A DNA stretch of 64,000 nt, from NCBI RefSeq assembly GCF_900102015.1, contig NZ_FNAT01000002.1, positions 682,001-746,000 of the forward strand, given 5' to 3'. The notes under the pieces are model-generated. The model was not told where the DNA came from. It saw only the letters and a program-made list of their open reading frames with translations, and ran no database searches. This document shows positions 17,666 through 25,861 of the stretch, one piece after another. This DNA is from Limimaricola pyoseonensis. GTDB lineage: Bacteria > Pseudomonadota > Alphaproteobacteria > Rhodobacterales > Rhodobacteraceae. Each line of letters begins with the position of its first letter. The first letter of the stretch is position 1. The position numbers and the translations under genes were made by a program.

Positions 17666-18415
17666 ATGGCCGGCCATTCCAAATGGGCGAATATTCAGCA
17701 CCGCAAGGGGCGCCAGGACGCCGCGCGCTCCAAGCTGTTCTCCAAGCTCTCCAAGGAGATCACCGTGGCCGCCAAGATGGGCGACCCCGACCCCGAGAAG
17801 AACCCGCGCCTGCGCATGGCCGTGAAGGAGGCCAAGTCGCAATCCGTCCCCAAGGACGTGATCGAGCGCGCCATCAAGAAGAGCCAGGGCGGCGACGCCG
17901 AGAGCTATGACGAGATCCGCTACGAGGGCTACGGCCCGAACGGCGTGGCGGTGATCGTCGAGGCGATGACCGACAACCGCAACCGCACCGCCTCGAACGT
18001 GCGCTCGACCTTCGGCAAGCATGGCGGCAATCTCGGCGAGACCGGCTCGGTGTCGTTCATGTTCGATCGCAAGGGCGAGATCTTCTACCCGGCGAGCGCG
18101 GGCGACGCCGACACCGTCATGATGGCGGCGATCGAGGCCGGGGCCGAGGATGTCGAGAGCGACGAGGACGGCCACTGGATCTACTGCGCCGACACCGATC
18201 TCAACGAGGTGTCGACCGCGCTCGAGGAAGCGCTCGGCGAAAGCGAGACCGCCAAGCTGATCTGGAAGCCGCAGACCCGCACGCCGCTCGAGCTCGAGGA
18301 GTTCCAGAAGCTGATGAAGCTGGTGGAGACGCTCGAGGACGACGACGACGTGCAGAACGTCACTACCAATGTCGACGCCTCCGACGAGGTCATGCAGGCC
18401 TTCGCCGAAAGCTGA
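17666..18415 (+). CDS. yebC: YebC/PmpR family regulatory protein
   Basis: 249-residue cytosolic protein of the YebC/TACO1 family, beginning with the invariant [19 protein letters not shown]. Family members act as DNA-binding regulators and, as shown recently for some, as translation factors that relieve ribosome stalling. All three domains are complete to the terminal [16 protein letters not shown]. It stands alone with its own terminator, and its ATG 17666 follows a GGAG-like sequence. Confidence 0.95.
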   Translation: MAGHSKWANIQHRKGRQDAARSKLFSKLSKEITVAAKMGDPDPEKNPRLRMAVKEAKSQSVPKDVIERAIKKSQGGDAESYDEIRYEGYGPNGVAVIVEAMTDNRNRTASNVRSTFGKHGGNLGETGSVSFMFDRKGEIFYPASAGDADTVMMAAIEAGAEDVESDEDGHWIYCADTDLNEVSTALEEALGESETAKLIWKPQTRTPLELEEFQKLMKLVETLEDDDDVQNVTTNVDASDEVMQAFAES

Positions 18416-18443
18416 TCCTGCCGATCGGATGGGGAAACTGGAG

Positions 18444-18474
18444 CGCCGGGGCATCGCCCCGGCGTTTCGCGTTT
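18444..18474 (+). terminator. Terminator of yebC
   Basis: A perfect 9-bp stem (CGCCGGGGC/GCCCCGGCG) with an ATC loop, 18444-18464, is followed by TTTCGCGTTTC. The T-rich tail is on the plus strand, so it serves yebC, and it may also block the convergent lysE-type transcript. Confidence 0.75.
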
Positions 18475-19079
18475 CAGAGCGCGTTCAGGATCGGCCAGAG
18501 CGTGGCCACCAGCAGCGCCGCCATCGTCCAGTTGAAGGCCCTGAGCCGCCACGGCGCCGAAAGCAGCCGCCGCAGCCCCTGGCCCAGCACCGTCCAGAGC
18601 CCGGCCGAGAGCGTGCCCATCACCGCGAAGACCGTCACCACCAGCGCCACGCCCCACAGCCCCTGATGCGCCGCGTAGGCGCTGGTCGCGGTCACCGCCA
18701 TCGCCCAGGCCTTGGGGTTCACCCACTGGAACGCCGCCGCCTGCAGGAAGGTGAGCGGCCGGCCCTCGGTCTCGGGGGCGTCGGCCGCCTTCGGCGCGGC
18801 GGTCGCGATCTTGTAGGCGAGCCAGAGCAGGAAGGCGACGCTGGCGAATCGCAGCACCTGCGTCAGCAGCGGCCAGATCTCGAACACCCGCGCGAGGCCC
18901 AGACCCACCAGGCCCGCCATGCCGGCGAAGCCCAGCGCCACGCCGGCCATGTGCGGCACGCTGCGGCGCAGGCCGAAATTGGCGCCCGAGGCCATCAGCA
19001 TCAGGTTGTTCGGCCCCGGCGTGAACAGGGTGACGAGGGCAAAGCCCATGAGCGCGGGAAGGATGGCGAGCGTGGTCAT
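18474..19079 (-). CDS. LysE/RhtB family amino-acid exporter
   Basis: Inner-membrane exporter of 201 residues with six hydrophobic segments. The N-terminal signature ALVTLFTPGPNNLMLMASG (residues about 14-32) is diagnostic for the LysE/RhtB/CadD superfamily, and AFQWVNPKAWAMAVTA is the second conserved motif. The substrate is unknown. The start ATG 19079 is preceded by a 55-base gap to the last hairpin of the small-RNA array on the same strand. Unless that hairpin terminates transcription, the exporter gene is the distal part of the array transcript. Confidence 0.9.
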   Translation of the reverse strand: MTTLAILPALMGFALVTLFTPGPNNLMLMASGANFGLRRSVPHMAGVALGFAGMAGLVGLGLARVFEIWPLLTQVLRFASVAFLLWLAYKIATAAPKAADAPETEGRPLTFLQAAAFQWVNPKAWAMAVTATSAYAAHQGLWGVALVVTVFAVMGTLSAGLWTVLGQGLRRLLSAPWRLRAFNWTMAALLVATLWPILNAL

Positions 19080-19133
19080 GGGCCGCACTCTGCACCGATC
19101 GGTGGCGAAGGGAAGACCCCTGAGACGAGAAAC

Positions 19134-19164
19134 GGCGACGCCCGGGGAGGAGGAGGGCGCCGCC
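19134..19164 (-). terminator. Last array hairpin, possible weak terminator
   Basis: The final stem is 10 bp and GC-rich (GGCGACGCCC with GGGCGCCGCC on the plus strand) and is followed on the minus strand by GTTTCTCGTCTC. The U-content is modest, so read-through into the lysE-type gene 55 bases further on is likely at some level. Confidence 0.4.
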
Positions 19165-19866
19165 GTCTGTCCGGTCTGCGGCCCCAAGGGAGGAGGAAGG
19201 ACCGCATCCGTCTCGGACGAGCGACCGGGCAGGGAGGAGGAAGCCCGGCCGCTCTATGCAACGAATGCCCCGAGGGAGGAGGAGGGACATCCGTGTCTGG
19301 ATCGACCGGCGGGGCCAGGGAGGAGGAGGGCCCCGCCGGTCTGGTCCGTGCGCCCCAAGGGAGGAGGAGAGGCGCGCGACCTTGAAACTGTAAGCGGCGG
19401 GACCGGGGAGGAGGTGGTCCCGCCGCTGCGATTCCCGGCCCGCCAGGGAGGAGGAGGGCGGCCCGAGTCTCGGTCGACCGGCAGGCCCAAGGAGGAGGAG
19501 AGCCTTGCCGGTCCGATCTACGCGCCGCCCAGGGAGGAGGAGGGGCGGCCCGTATCCCGTGAAACTGTGAGCGGCGGGGCAGGGAGGAGGAGAGCCCCGC
19601 CGCTATCGATCCGCTCGGGCCCCAGGGAGGAGGAGGGGGCCTCGGCGTCTCGTGCGACCGGCAGCGTCAGGGAGGAGGAGGACCCTGCCGGTCTGATCTA
19701 CGCGTCGCCCAAGGGAGGAGGATGGACGACCCGTATCTCGGTATCTGGCAAAGCGACGGCATCAGGGAGGAGGAGATGCCGTCGCCTTGGTGCGGACCGC
19801 TCCAGGGAGGAGGAGGGAGCGGGACCGCGGCTCGCGACCGGTTCAGGGAGGAGGAGGAACCGGCCG
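19134..19866 (-). ncRNA. Array of 17 cuckoo (CcsR-like) stem-loops with CCUCCUCCC loops
   Basis: Read on the minus strand, 17 consecutive hairpins each expose CUCCUCCUCCCU (or a close variant) in an 11-14 base loop. In transcription order they occupy 19866-19835, 19822-19797, 19785-19753, 19730-19704, 19693-19656, 19641-19618, 19604-19570, 19549-19524, 19513-19476, 19461-19440, 19427-19393, 19375-19350, 19341-19304, 19292-19263, 19250-19223, 19206-19177 and 19164-19134. Stems are 5-13 bp, all different in sequence but compensated. Loop spacing averages 44 bases. The loop mimics the 16S rRNA anti-Shine-Dalgarno. Location behind a DUF1127 gene and loop sequence match the CcsR/cuckoo RNAs of Rhodobacter sphaeroides, where four copies are known. 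The ninth loop in order carries UCCUCCUU, one base off. Likely products are individual processed sRNAs of about 40-75 nt. Confidence 0.9.
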
Positions 19867-19879
19867 GGAAGCGGAAAAC

Positions 19880-20089
19880 TCAGCGGGCCTGGGCGGCCTC
19901 GATCGCGATGCCCTTGATCGCCGAGCGGCTGATGCCGAGATCGGCGAGATCGCGGTCGGTCAGGCTCTGCAGCTCGTTGTAGGTGCTGCGATAGATCTTC
20001 TGGCGGGCGATCCGGTCAGCCAGGCTGGCGCGGAACTCGGCGATGCGCTGGCCGAAGCCGGTGGCGCGGGTGTCGGTCGTGTATGCCAT
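19880..20089 (-). CDS. ccaF1: Small DUF1127 protein, CcaF1-like
   Basis: 69-residue basic protein, starting MAYTTDTRATGFGQRIAEF and carrying the DUF1127 core ELQSLTDRDLADLGISRSA in its C-terminal half. In R. sphaeroides the DUF1127 protein CcaF1, encoded directly upstream of CcsR1-4, binds RNA and promotes maturation of these sRNAs; the identical arrangement here supports the same role. ATG 20089 follows AAAGAGG at eight-base spacing on the minus strand. The first hairpin of the array begins 13 bases after the stop, so gene and array must share a transcript. Confidence 0.9.
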   Translation of the reverse strand: MAYTTDTRATGFGQRIAEFRASLADRIARQKIYRSTYNELQSLTDRDLADLGISRSAIKGIAIEAAQAR

Positions 20090-20193
20090 GATGCATACCT
20101 CTTTCATTCGGGGCCCCGTCGGGGGGCCGGTCTCTTGCTCTGGGTCCCCAGATCGCGGGACCGGTCGTCACGAAGCGCCGTATTGCGTCTTCG
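20090..20193 (-). promoter_or_regulatory. Structured leader of the DUF1127/array transcript
   Basis: About 100 bases separate the proposed start point from the DUF1127 gene. On the minus strand the leader can form GGTCCC-N8-GGGACC (20137-20156) and a GC-rich stem GGCCCC-N5-GGGGCC (about 20112-20128), the latter ending shortly before the AAAGAGG ribosome-binding site. Neither is a recognised riboswitch. Confidence 0.4.
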
Positions 20194-20199
20194 AGATCC

Positions 20200-20228
20200 A
20201 AAATAGGCTCGTGCTGCGGATGCACAAT
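20200..20228 (-). promoter_or_regulatory. Candidate RpoH-type promoter for the DUF1127/array operon
   Basis: On the minus strand ATTG is followed after 17 bases by CCTATTTT. This fits the alphaproteobacterial heat-shock sigma pattern CTTG-N16-18-CYTATNT except for the first base of the -35 box. In R. sphaeroides the homologous operon is driven by RpoHI/RpoHII. The fit is by eye. Confidence 0.5.
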
Positions 20229-20245
20229 CCCGTCCGTCGGCAATG

Positions 20246-20256
20246 CTGCTATGCAG
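20246..20256. promoter_or_regulatory. PhaR-type palindrome upstream of the DUF1127/array operon
   Basis: CTGCTATGCAG within TGCTGCTATGCAGCA is a perfect CTGC-N3-GCAG palindrome. Its context AATGCTGC-N2-TGCAGC also matches phaP operator site 2 at the flanking A and T positions. It is 18 bases upstream of the candidate -35 box on the minus strand and about 150 bases upstream of mrp on the other strand. PhaR binding is inferred. Confidence 0.45.
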
Positions 20257-20407
20257 CAAACGCATGGTGAAAGTTCTGTGAATACGGGAGCTTACCTAGG
20301 GTGATTTCGCGCGTATGCCGGCTGCTTGCGCTTTGTGCGGCAAAGGTAGAGGCTTGCGCGCAAATCGAGCGGCGCACGCATGACGCGCCCGGTGAGACGG
20401 AGTTTCC

Positions 20408-21511
<1,104 letters not shown>

Positions 21512-21537
21512 TCGGGGCACGGCCCCACCACCATCTT

Positions 21538-21574
21538 TGGGACCGCATGGGAGCGGTCATGGGATTGCATGGGA
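21538..21574 (+). promoter_or_regulatory. Cluster of four TGGGA boxes, candidate MraZ operator
   Basis: TGGGA occurs at 21538, 21548, 21560 and 21570, giving steps of 10, 12 and 10 bases. E. coli MraZ is known to bind TGGGN repeats separated by five bases in its own promoter; two TGGGA-N5-TGGGA pairs here fit exactly. The cluster begins 27 bases after the mrp stop. Confidence 0.6.
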
Positions 21575-21599
21575 CCGCCTCGCCGCGGTCGCGTGTGAG

Positions 21600-21634
21600 C
21601 GCCTTTTCCGGCGGGTCGTTTCGCCGGAAAGGCG
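21600..21634. other. Imperfect long hairpin between mrp and the dcw leader
   Basis: CGCC-TTTT-CCGGCG (21600-21613) pairs with CGCCGG-AAA-GGCG (21622-21634), a 13-bp stem with one bulged T and an 8-base loop. There is no T-run after it. It could attenuate read-through from mrp into the dcw leader. Confidence 0.5.
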
Positions 21635-21664
21635 AATCCCCGATCACGATTCGTCGGCCTGTCT

Positions 21665-21702
21665 GTGGATATCTTCAGTTTTATCCACAATCTGTGGATC
21701 TT
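21665..21702. promoter_or_regulatory. DnaA-box-like cluster
   Basis: A perfect TTATCCACA lies at 21682-21690, flanked by the inverted near-matches TGTGGATAT (21665-21673, one mismatch) and TGTGGATCT (21694-21702, two mismatches). A further TTCTCCACA is at 21832-21840. This spacing suggests DnaA binding and possible replication-linked control of the cell-division genes. No dnaA, gidA or parAB gene is present to suggest an origin. Confidence 0.5.
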
Positions 21703-22207
21703 TTCGTGCATCCGTGGGTTAATTGCGGCAAGAAAGTGGCAGAGCGTCACAGGGCCCGCGAAACACGGACTTGGAAGCGCAGTATTTCGGCCACAGCCAT
21801 GGCAGCCCAATATATGGGTCGTGCTGGGCGCTTCTCCACATCACCTTGTATCTGATCCTCCTGGGGTTGCCGATTCAGGCATCTGGAGTCGCCCCGCGCG
21901 CAAGCGCCGTCGCTGCTTCAGGCATGAAACATGTTGCCTCCCATGAATTCCCATGGCATCCCTTTGGCCAAGGAAGCGGCGGTAATGACGGACAGGGGCG
22001 CCAAAGACCCCATCGGCAGAACTAGAGCAGGTTCATACAGGCAACCCGCTGTTTTCTAACAAGAGATCCGGCGCGCGAGCGAGCAGACATCCCCCCAGGT
22101 GGCGCGCGCGATCGGACTTCCCGGCAACGGGACGATGCGGCGGATCGAGCAGTGGCAGCAGCTCGGTCCGCCGTTTTCGGTTCATGGGGTCTTCGACCTG
22201 GGAGGGC

Positions 22208-22726
22208 ATGGGAAAGGGTCTCGGGAACCTCGTGCTGGGCTTCACCGGAGAGTATCCGCAGAAGATCGACGGGAAAGGGCGCATGTCCATCCCGGCCGAT
22301 TTCCGCCGTGTGCTCGAGGCCGGCGACCCGGACTGGACCGAAGGGCTTTCTCCCAGGCTTTACCTGCAGTTCGGCGACCATCTTAAAGACAATCTCAGGG
22401 TCTATTCGGTCGAGGAATTCGACCGCATCGCCGCCCAGATCCGGGCCATGCCCGCCGGCTCCAAGCAGAAGCTGATGGTCAGCCGGCTCTATCTCGGCCA
22501 GTCGATGAAGCTCGAGGTGGACCGCGATGGCCGGATCGTCATGCCGATCCGCCAGCGTCGCAAGCTCGGCCTCGAGCAGGGCGAGGTGCTGTTCCTCGGC
22601 GTCGGCGACTATTTCGAGATCTGGAAGGCCGATACCTTCGAAAGCACCGTCGGCCAGGAAGTCAGCGACTGGCTCGACGACCAGCCCGAGGGCTTCGACC
22701 CGCTCAGCCTCGTGGAAGGCCTCTGA
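22208..22726 (+). CDS. mraZ: Transcriptional regulator MraZ
   Basis: First gene of the dcw cluster; 172 residues. Two SpoVT/AbrB-like domains are visible: the N-terminal GEYPQKIDGKGRMSIPADFRR and the second with VDRDGRIVMPIRQRRKLGL. Family members form ring-shaped oligomers that repress the dcw operon. I used ATG 22208 because GGGAGG lies just upstream; an in-frame ATG at 22184 adds eight residues and a GTG at 22232 would shorten it. Two TGGGA boxes overlap the chosen start. Confidence 0.92.
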   Translation: MGKGLGNLVLGFTGEYPQKIDGKGRMSIPADFRRVLEAGDPDWTEGLSPRLYLQFGDHLKDNLRVYSVEEFDRIAAQIRAMPAGSKQKLMVSRLYLGQSMKLEVDRDGRIVMPIRQRRKLGLEQGEVLFLGVGDYFEIWKADTFESTVGQEVSDWLDDQPEGFDPLSLVEGL

Positions 22727-22729
22727 TCC

Positions 22730-23710
22730 ATGTCCAATTCCGAAGAGCCGCATGTCTCCGTCCTGCTGCGCCCGCTGATCGCGGCGCTGGCGCCGGTGCG
22801 CGGCACCTGGCTCGACGGCACCTTCGGCGCCGGCGGCTACAGCCGCGCGCTGCTCGAGGCCGGGGCCGACAAGGTGATCGGCGTCGATCGCGACCCCAGC
22901 GTGTTCGAGATGGCCAAGCCCTGGGCGCCCGACTACGGGGCGCGGCTGGTCCTGCGCGAGGGCCGGTTCTCCCGCCTCGACGAGCTGGCCGGAGAGCCGC
23001 TCGACGGCGTGGTGCTCGACCTCGGCGTCTCCTCGATGCAGATCGACCAGCCCGAGCGGGGCTTTTCCTTCCAGAAGGACGGGCCGCTCGACATGCGGAT
23101 GGGCAAGACCGGCCCCTCGGCCGCCGATCTGGTGAACGAGGCCGACGAGGCGCATCTCGCGCGCATCCTGTTCCTCTACGGCGAGGAGCGGCAGAGCCGC
23201 CGCATCGCCCGCGCCATCGTCGCGGCGCGCCCCGTCACCACCACGCTGCAGCTGGCCGAGATCGTGAAATCCTGCCTGCCGCGCCAAAAGCCCGGCCAGA
23301 GCCACCCCGCCACCCGCAGCTTCCAGGCGCTGCGCATCGCGGTGAACGAGGAATACGACGAGCTCTACGAGGGGCTCGCCGCCGCCGAGCGGGCGCTGAA
23401 GCCCGGCGGGCTCCTGGGCGTCGTGACCTTCCACTCGGTCGAGGACCGGATGGTCAAGCGCTTCATGCAGCTGCGCGCCGGCGCGACCGGCGGCGCCAAC
23501 CGCTTCGCACCCGAGATCGAGGGGCCGCCGCCGGCCTTCGAGCTGGTCGGCCGCAAGGCCGTCGCCGCCGACGAGGCCGAGCTTGCGGCCAACCCGCGGG
23601 CGCGGTCGGCCCGGCTCAGGCTGGCGCGGCGCACCGATGCTCCGGCCGGGCGGGCCGACCCGGCGGCGCTCGGGATGCCGGTACTGGACAAGAGGGAGAA
23701 ACGCGGATGA
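22730..23710 (+). CDS. rsmH: 16S rRNA m4C1402 methyltransferase RsmH
   Basis: 326-residue SAM-dependent methyltransferase modifying N4 of C1402 in 16S rRNA. It opens [13 protein letters not shown] and has the SAM motif [17 protein letters not shown] (residues about 26-42), [19 protein letters not shown] and the C-terminal [14 protein letters not shown]. It starts three bases after the mraZ stop and its stop overlaps the ftsL start (ATGA), so the three genes are tightly coupled. Confidence 0.96.
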   Translation: MSNSEEPHVSVLLRPLIAALAPVRGTWLDGTFGAGGYSRALLEAGADKVIGVDRDPSVFEMAKPWAPDYGARLVLREGRFSRLDELAGEPLDGVVLDLGVSSMQIDQPERGFSFQKDGPLDMRMGKTGPSAADLVNEADEAHLARILFLYGEERQSRRIARAIVAARPVTTTLQLAEIVKSCLPRQKPGQSHPATRSFQALRIAVNEEYDELYEGLAAAERALKPGGLLGVVTFHSVEDRMVKRFMQLRAGATGGANRFAPEIEGPPPAFELVGRKAVAADEAELAANPRARSARLRLARRTDAPAGRADPAALGMPVLDKREKRG

Positions 23711-24066
23711 GGGGCGTGATCTACGTGCTGGTGGCGCTCGGCGTCGTCGGGCTCGGCTTCTGGGCCTACCAAGAGAACTACCGCACCCAGCAAAGCCTGC
23801 GCGACGTGCGCAAGCTCTACTCCCAGATCGGCGCCGCGCATGCCCGGCTCGGCATGCTCAACGCCGAATGGGCCTATCTCAACCGTCCCGACCGCCTGCG
23901 CGACCTCGCCGACCTGAACTTCGACCGGCTCGCGCTCCTGCCGATGACCCCCGAGGCCTTCGGCCATGTCGGGCAGGTCGGCTTCCCGCCCGAGATGCTG
24001 CCGCCGATCATGAACCCGGTCGAGGTCTCGACCGCGATGATGAACACCGACGAGGAGCCGCTGTGA
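23707..24066 (+). CDS. ftsL: Cell-division protein FtsL
   Basis: 119-residue bitopic division protein. A single N-terminal membrane helix ([20 protein letters not shown], residues 3-22) is followed by a predicted periplasmic coiled coil and the [20 protein letters not shown] motif that contacts FtsB/FtsQ. It overlaps rsmH by four bases and the GTG start of ftsI by four bases. Position between rsmH and ftsI confirms the call for this poorly conserved family. Confidence 0.92.
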   Translation: MRGVIYVLVALGVVGLGFWAYQENYRTQQSLRDVRKLYSQIGAAHARLGMLNAEWAYLNRPDRLRDLADLNFDRLALLPMTPEAFGHVGQVGFPPEMLPPIMNPVEVSTAMMNTDEEPL

Positions 24067-25847
24067 TCCGCCGCCCTCTGCGCCCGCTGGCGCGCATCCT
24101 CAAGGCCCGTGAACGCGGCGAGAACCCCGACGCGATCGAGCGCGAGAACCTGCGCCTGCGCCACGAGGAGGCGCGGGACCGCTCGCGTTCGCGCGCCGAG
24201 GGGCGTCTGCTGGTGCTCGGCGCGGCCTTCGCGCTGGTCTTCGGCACGGTCGGTCTGCGCATGGCCGCGATGGCGGGCGCCCCGGCCGAGGAGCCGCGCG
24301 CCACGGCCGGCGGCAACCCGATCATCGCCCAGCGGGCCGACATCACCGACCGCAAGGGGCGGGTGCTGGCCACCAATCTCGACACCTACGCGCTCTACGC
24401 CCAGCCGCCGCAGATGGTCGACCCGGTGCGCTCGGCGCGCGAGCTCGCGGCGATCTTCCCCGAGCTCGACGAGGAGGAGCTGCTCGAGGACTTCACCGGC
24501 CCGCGCAAGTTCCTGTGGATCCGCAAGCAGATCAGCCCCGAGCAGCGCCAGGCGGTGCATGACATCGGCGATCCGGGCCTCTTGTTCGGCCCGCGCGAGA
24601 TGCGGATCTACCCCAACGGCCCGGTCGCGGCGCATATCCTCGGCGGCGCGAGCTACGGCCGCGAAGGCGTGTCCTCGGCCGAGGTGATCGGCGTGGCCGG
24701 GGTCGAGCGGCGATTCGACGCCTATCTGCGCGACCCGGCCAACGAGGGCGCGCCGCTGCAGCTGTCGCTCGATCTCAGCGTGCAGGCGGCGGTCGAGGAG
24801 GTGCTGGCGGGCGGCATGAACCTGCTCAACGCGCGCGGAGCGGCCGCCGTGCTGATGGAGGCCGACAGCGGCGAGATCGTCGCCATGGCGAGCCTGCCCG
24901 ACTTCGACCCCAACAACCGCCCGCGCCCGCTGACGCAGGGCTCGCCCGCCGACAGCCCGCTCTTCAACCGCATGGTGCAGGGCGTCTACGAGCTGGGCTC
25001 GGTGTTCAAGATCTTCACCGTGGCGCAGGGGCTCGAGATGGGTCTCGTCAAGCCCTCGACCATGATCGACACCAAGGGCCCGATGACCTGGGGCCGGTTC
25101 CGGATCCGCGACTTCCACGATTACGGGCCCGAGCTGTCGGTCACCGACGTGATCGTCGAAAGCTCCAACATCGGCACCTCGCGCATCGCGCTGATGTTCG
25201 GCGCCGAGAAGCAGCGCGAATTCCTCGACAAGCTCGGCATGCTCGAGCCGACCGAGGTCGAGATGGTCGAGGCCCCGACCGGCAAGCCGCTGCTGCCGGC
25301 GCAATGGTCCGAGATCTCGACCATGACCATCTCCTACGGCCACGGTCTCTCGGTCTCGCCGCTGCATCTGGCCGCCGGCTACGCCACGCTCGCCAATGGC
25401 GGGCTGAAGGTGACGCCGACGCTGCTGCACGACGCGGCGCGCGGCCCCGGCGAGCGCGTGGTCAGCGAGGAGACCGCCGCCGCCAGCCGCGCCATGCTGC
25501 GCGCCGTGGTCAGCCGCGGCACCGCCAGCCTCGGCGATGTCGAGGGCTACGAGGTGGGCGGCAAGACCGGCACCGCCGACAAGCCGAGGGAAAACGGCGG
25601 CGGCTATTACGACGACAAGGTGATCGCCACGTTCGCAGGCATGTTCCCGGCGCTCGACCCGAAATACGTCTTCGTCGTGACCTTCGACGAACCGGTCGAG
25701 ACCACCGGCTCGATCCCGCGCCGCACCGCCGGCTGGACCGCCGTGCCGGTCGCGGCCGAGATGATCCGGCGCACCGCGCCGCTGCTGGGTCTCAGGCCGC
25801 AGGTTGAAGGCGCGCCCGAGCAGGGTATATCGCTCGCTGCGAACTGA
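24063..25847 (+). CDS. ftsI: Septal peptidoglycan transpeptidase FtsI (PBP3)
   Basis: 594-residue penicillin-binding protein of the divisome. A basic cytoplasmic N terminus, a single membrane helix (about residues 49-68), the pedestal domain and the transpeptidase domain are in order. The catalytic set is S313-x-x-K316 (ELGSVFKIF), SSN (VESSNIGTS) and KTGTA (VGGKTGTADK). The GTG at 24063 overlapping the ftsL stop is chosen; the frame is open further upstream only as a shadow of rsmH and ftsL. Confidence 0.96.
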   Translation: MIRRPLRPLARILKARERGENPDAIERENLRLRHEEARDRSRSRAEGRLLVLGAAFALVFGTVGLRMAAMAGAPAEEPRATAGGNPIIAQRADITDRKGRVLATNLDTYALYAQPPQMVDPVRSARELAAIFPELDEEELLEDFTGPRKFLWIRKQISPEQRQAVHDIGDPGLLFGPREMRIYPNGPVAAHILGGASYGREGVSSAEVIGVAGVERRFDAYLRDPANEGAPLQLSLDLSVQAAVEEVLAGGMNLLNARGAAAVLMEADSGEIVAMASLPDFDPNNRPRPLTQGSPADSPLFNRMVQGVYELGSVFKIFTVAQGLEMGLVKPSTMIDTKGPMTWGRFRIRDFHDYGPELSVTDVIVESSNIGTSRIALMFGAEKQREFLDKLGMLEPTEVEMVEAPTGKPLLPAQWSEISTMTISYGHGLSVSPLHLAAGYATLANGGLKVTPTLLHDAARGPGERVVSEETAAASRAMLRAVVSRGTASLGDVEGYEVGGKTGTADKPRENGGGYYDDKVIATFAGMFPALDPKYVFVVTFDEPVETTGSIPRRTAGWTAVPVAAEMIRRTAPLLGLRPQVEGAPEQGISLAAN

Positions 25848-25861
25848 TCCGCGGGGACGAC

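Larger units (their letters stand above)
21512..22207. promoter_or_regulatory. Long regulatory leader upstream of the dcw cluster
   Basis: Nearly 700 bases without a gene, partly of lower GC than the surroundings. It holds a set of TGGGN boxes at 10-base spacing (21538-21574, 21815-21829, 21939-21963 inverted, 22199-22213), DnaA-box-like sites (21665-21702 and 21832-21840) and a strong imperfect hairpin at 21600-21634. I take it as the mraZ/dcw promoter and operator region with a long untranslated leader. No coding frame is convincing. Confidence 0.65.

Noticed and set aside
19134-19866. CRISPR array or a row of ribosome-binding sites
   Set aside because: The conserved part is only about 12 bases and the flanks are complementary to each other, not unique spacers. 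No start codon follows the GGAGG motifs at a useful distance.
18919-19917. A 332-residue plus-strand reading frame rich in REEEG repeats, and a second overlapping one at 18369-19385
   Set aside because: Both simply translate the GGGAGGAGG loops and their complementary stems; they run antisense to the lysE-type and DUF1127 genes and have no ribosome-binding site.
21665-21702. Replication origin
   Set aside because: DnaA-box-like sites are present, but there are no origin-linked genes (dnaA, parAB, gid genes) and no AT-rich unwinding region.
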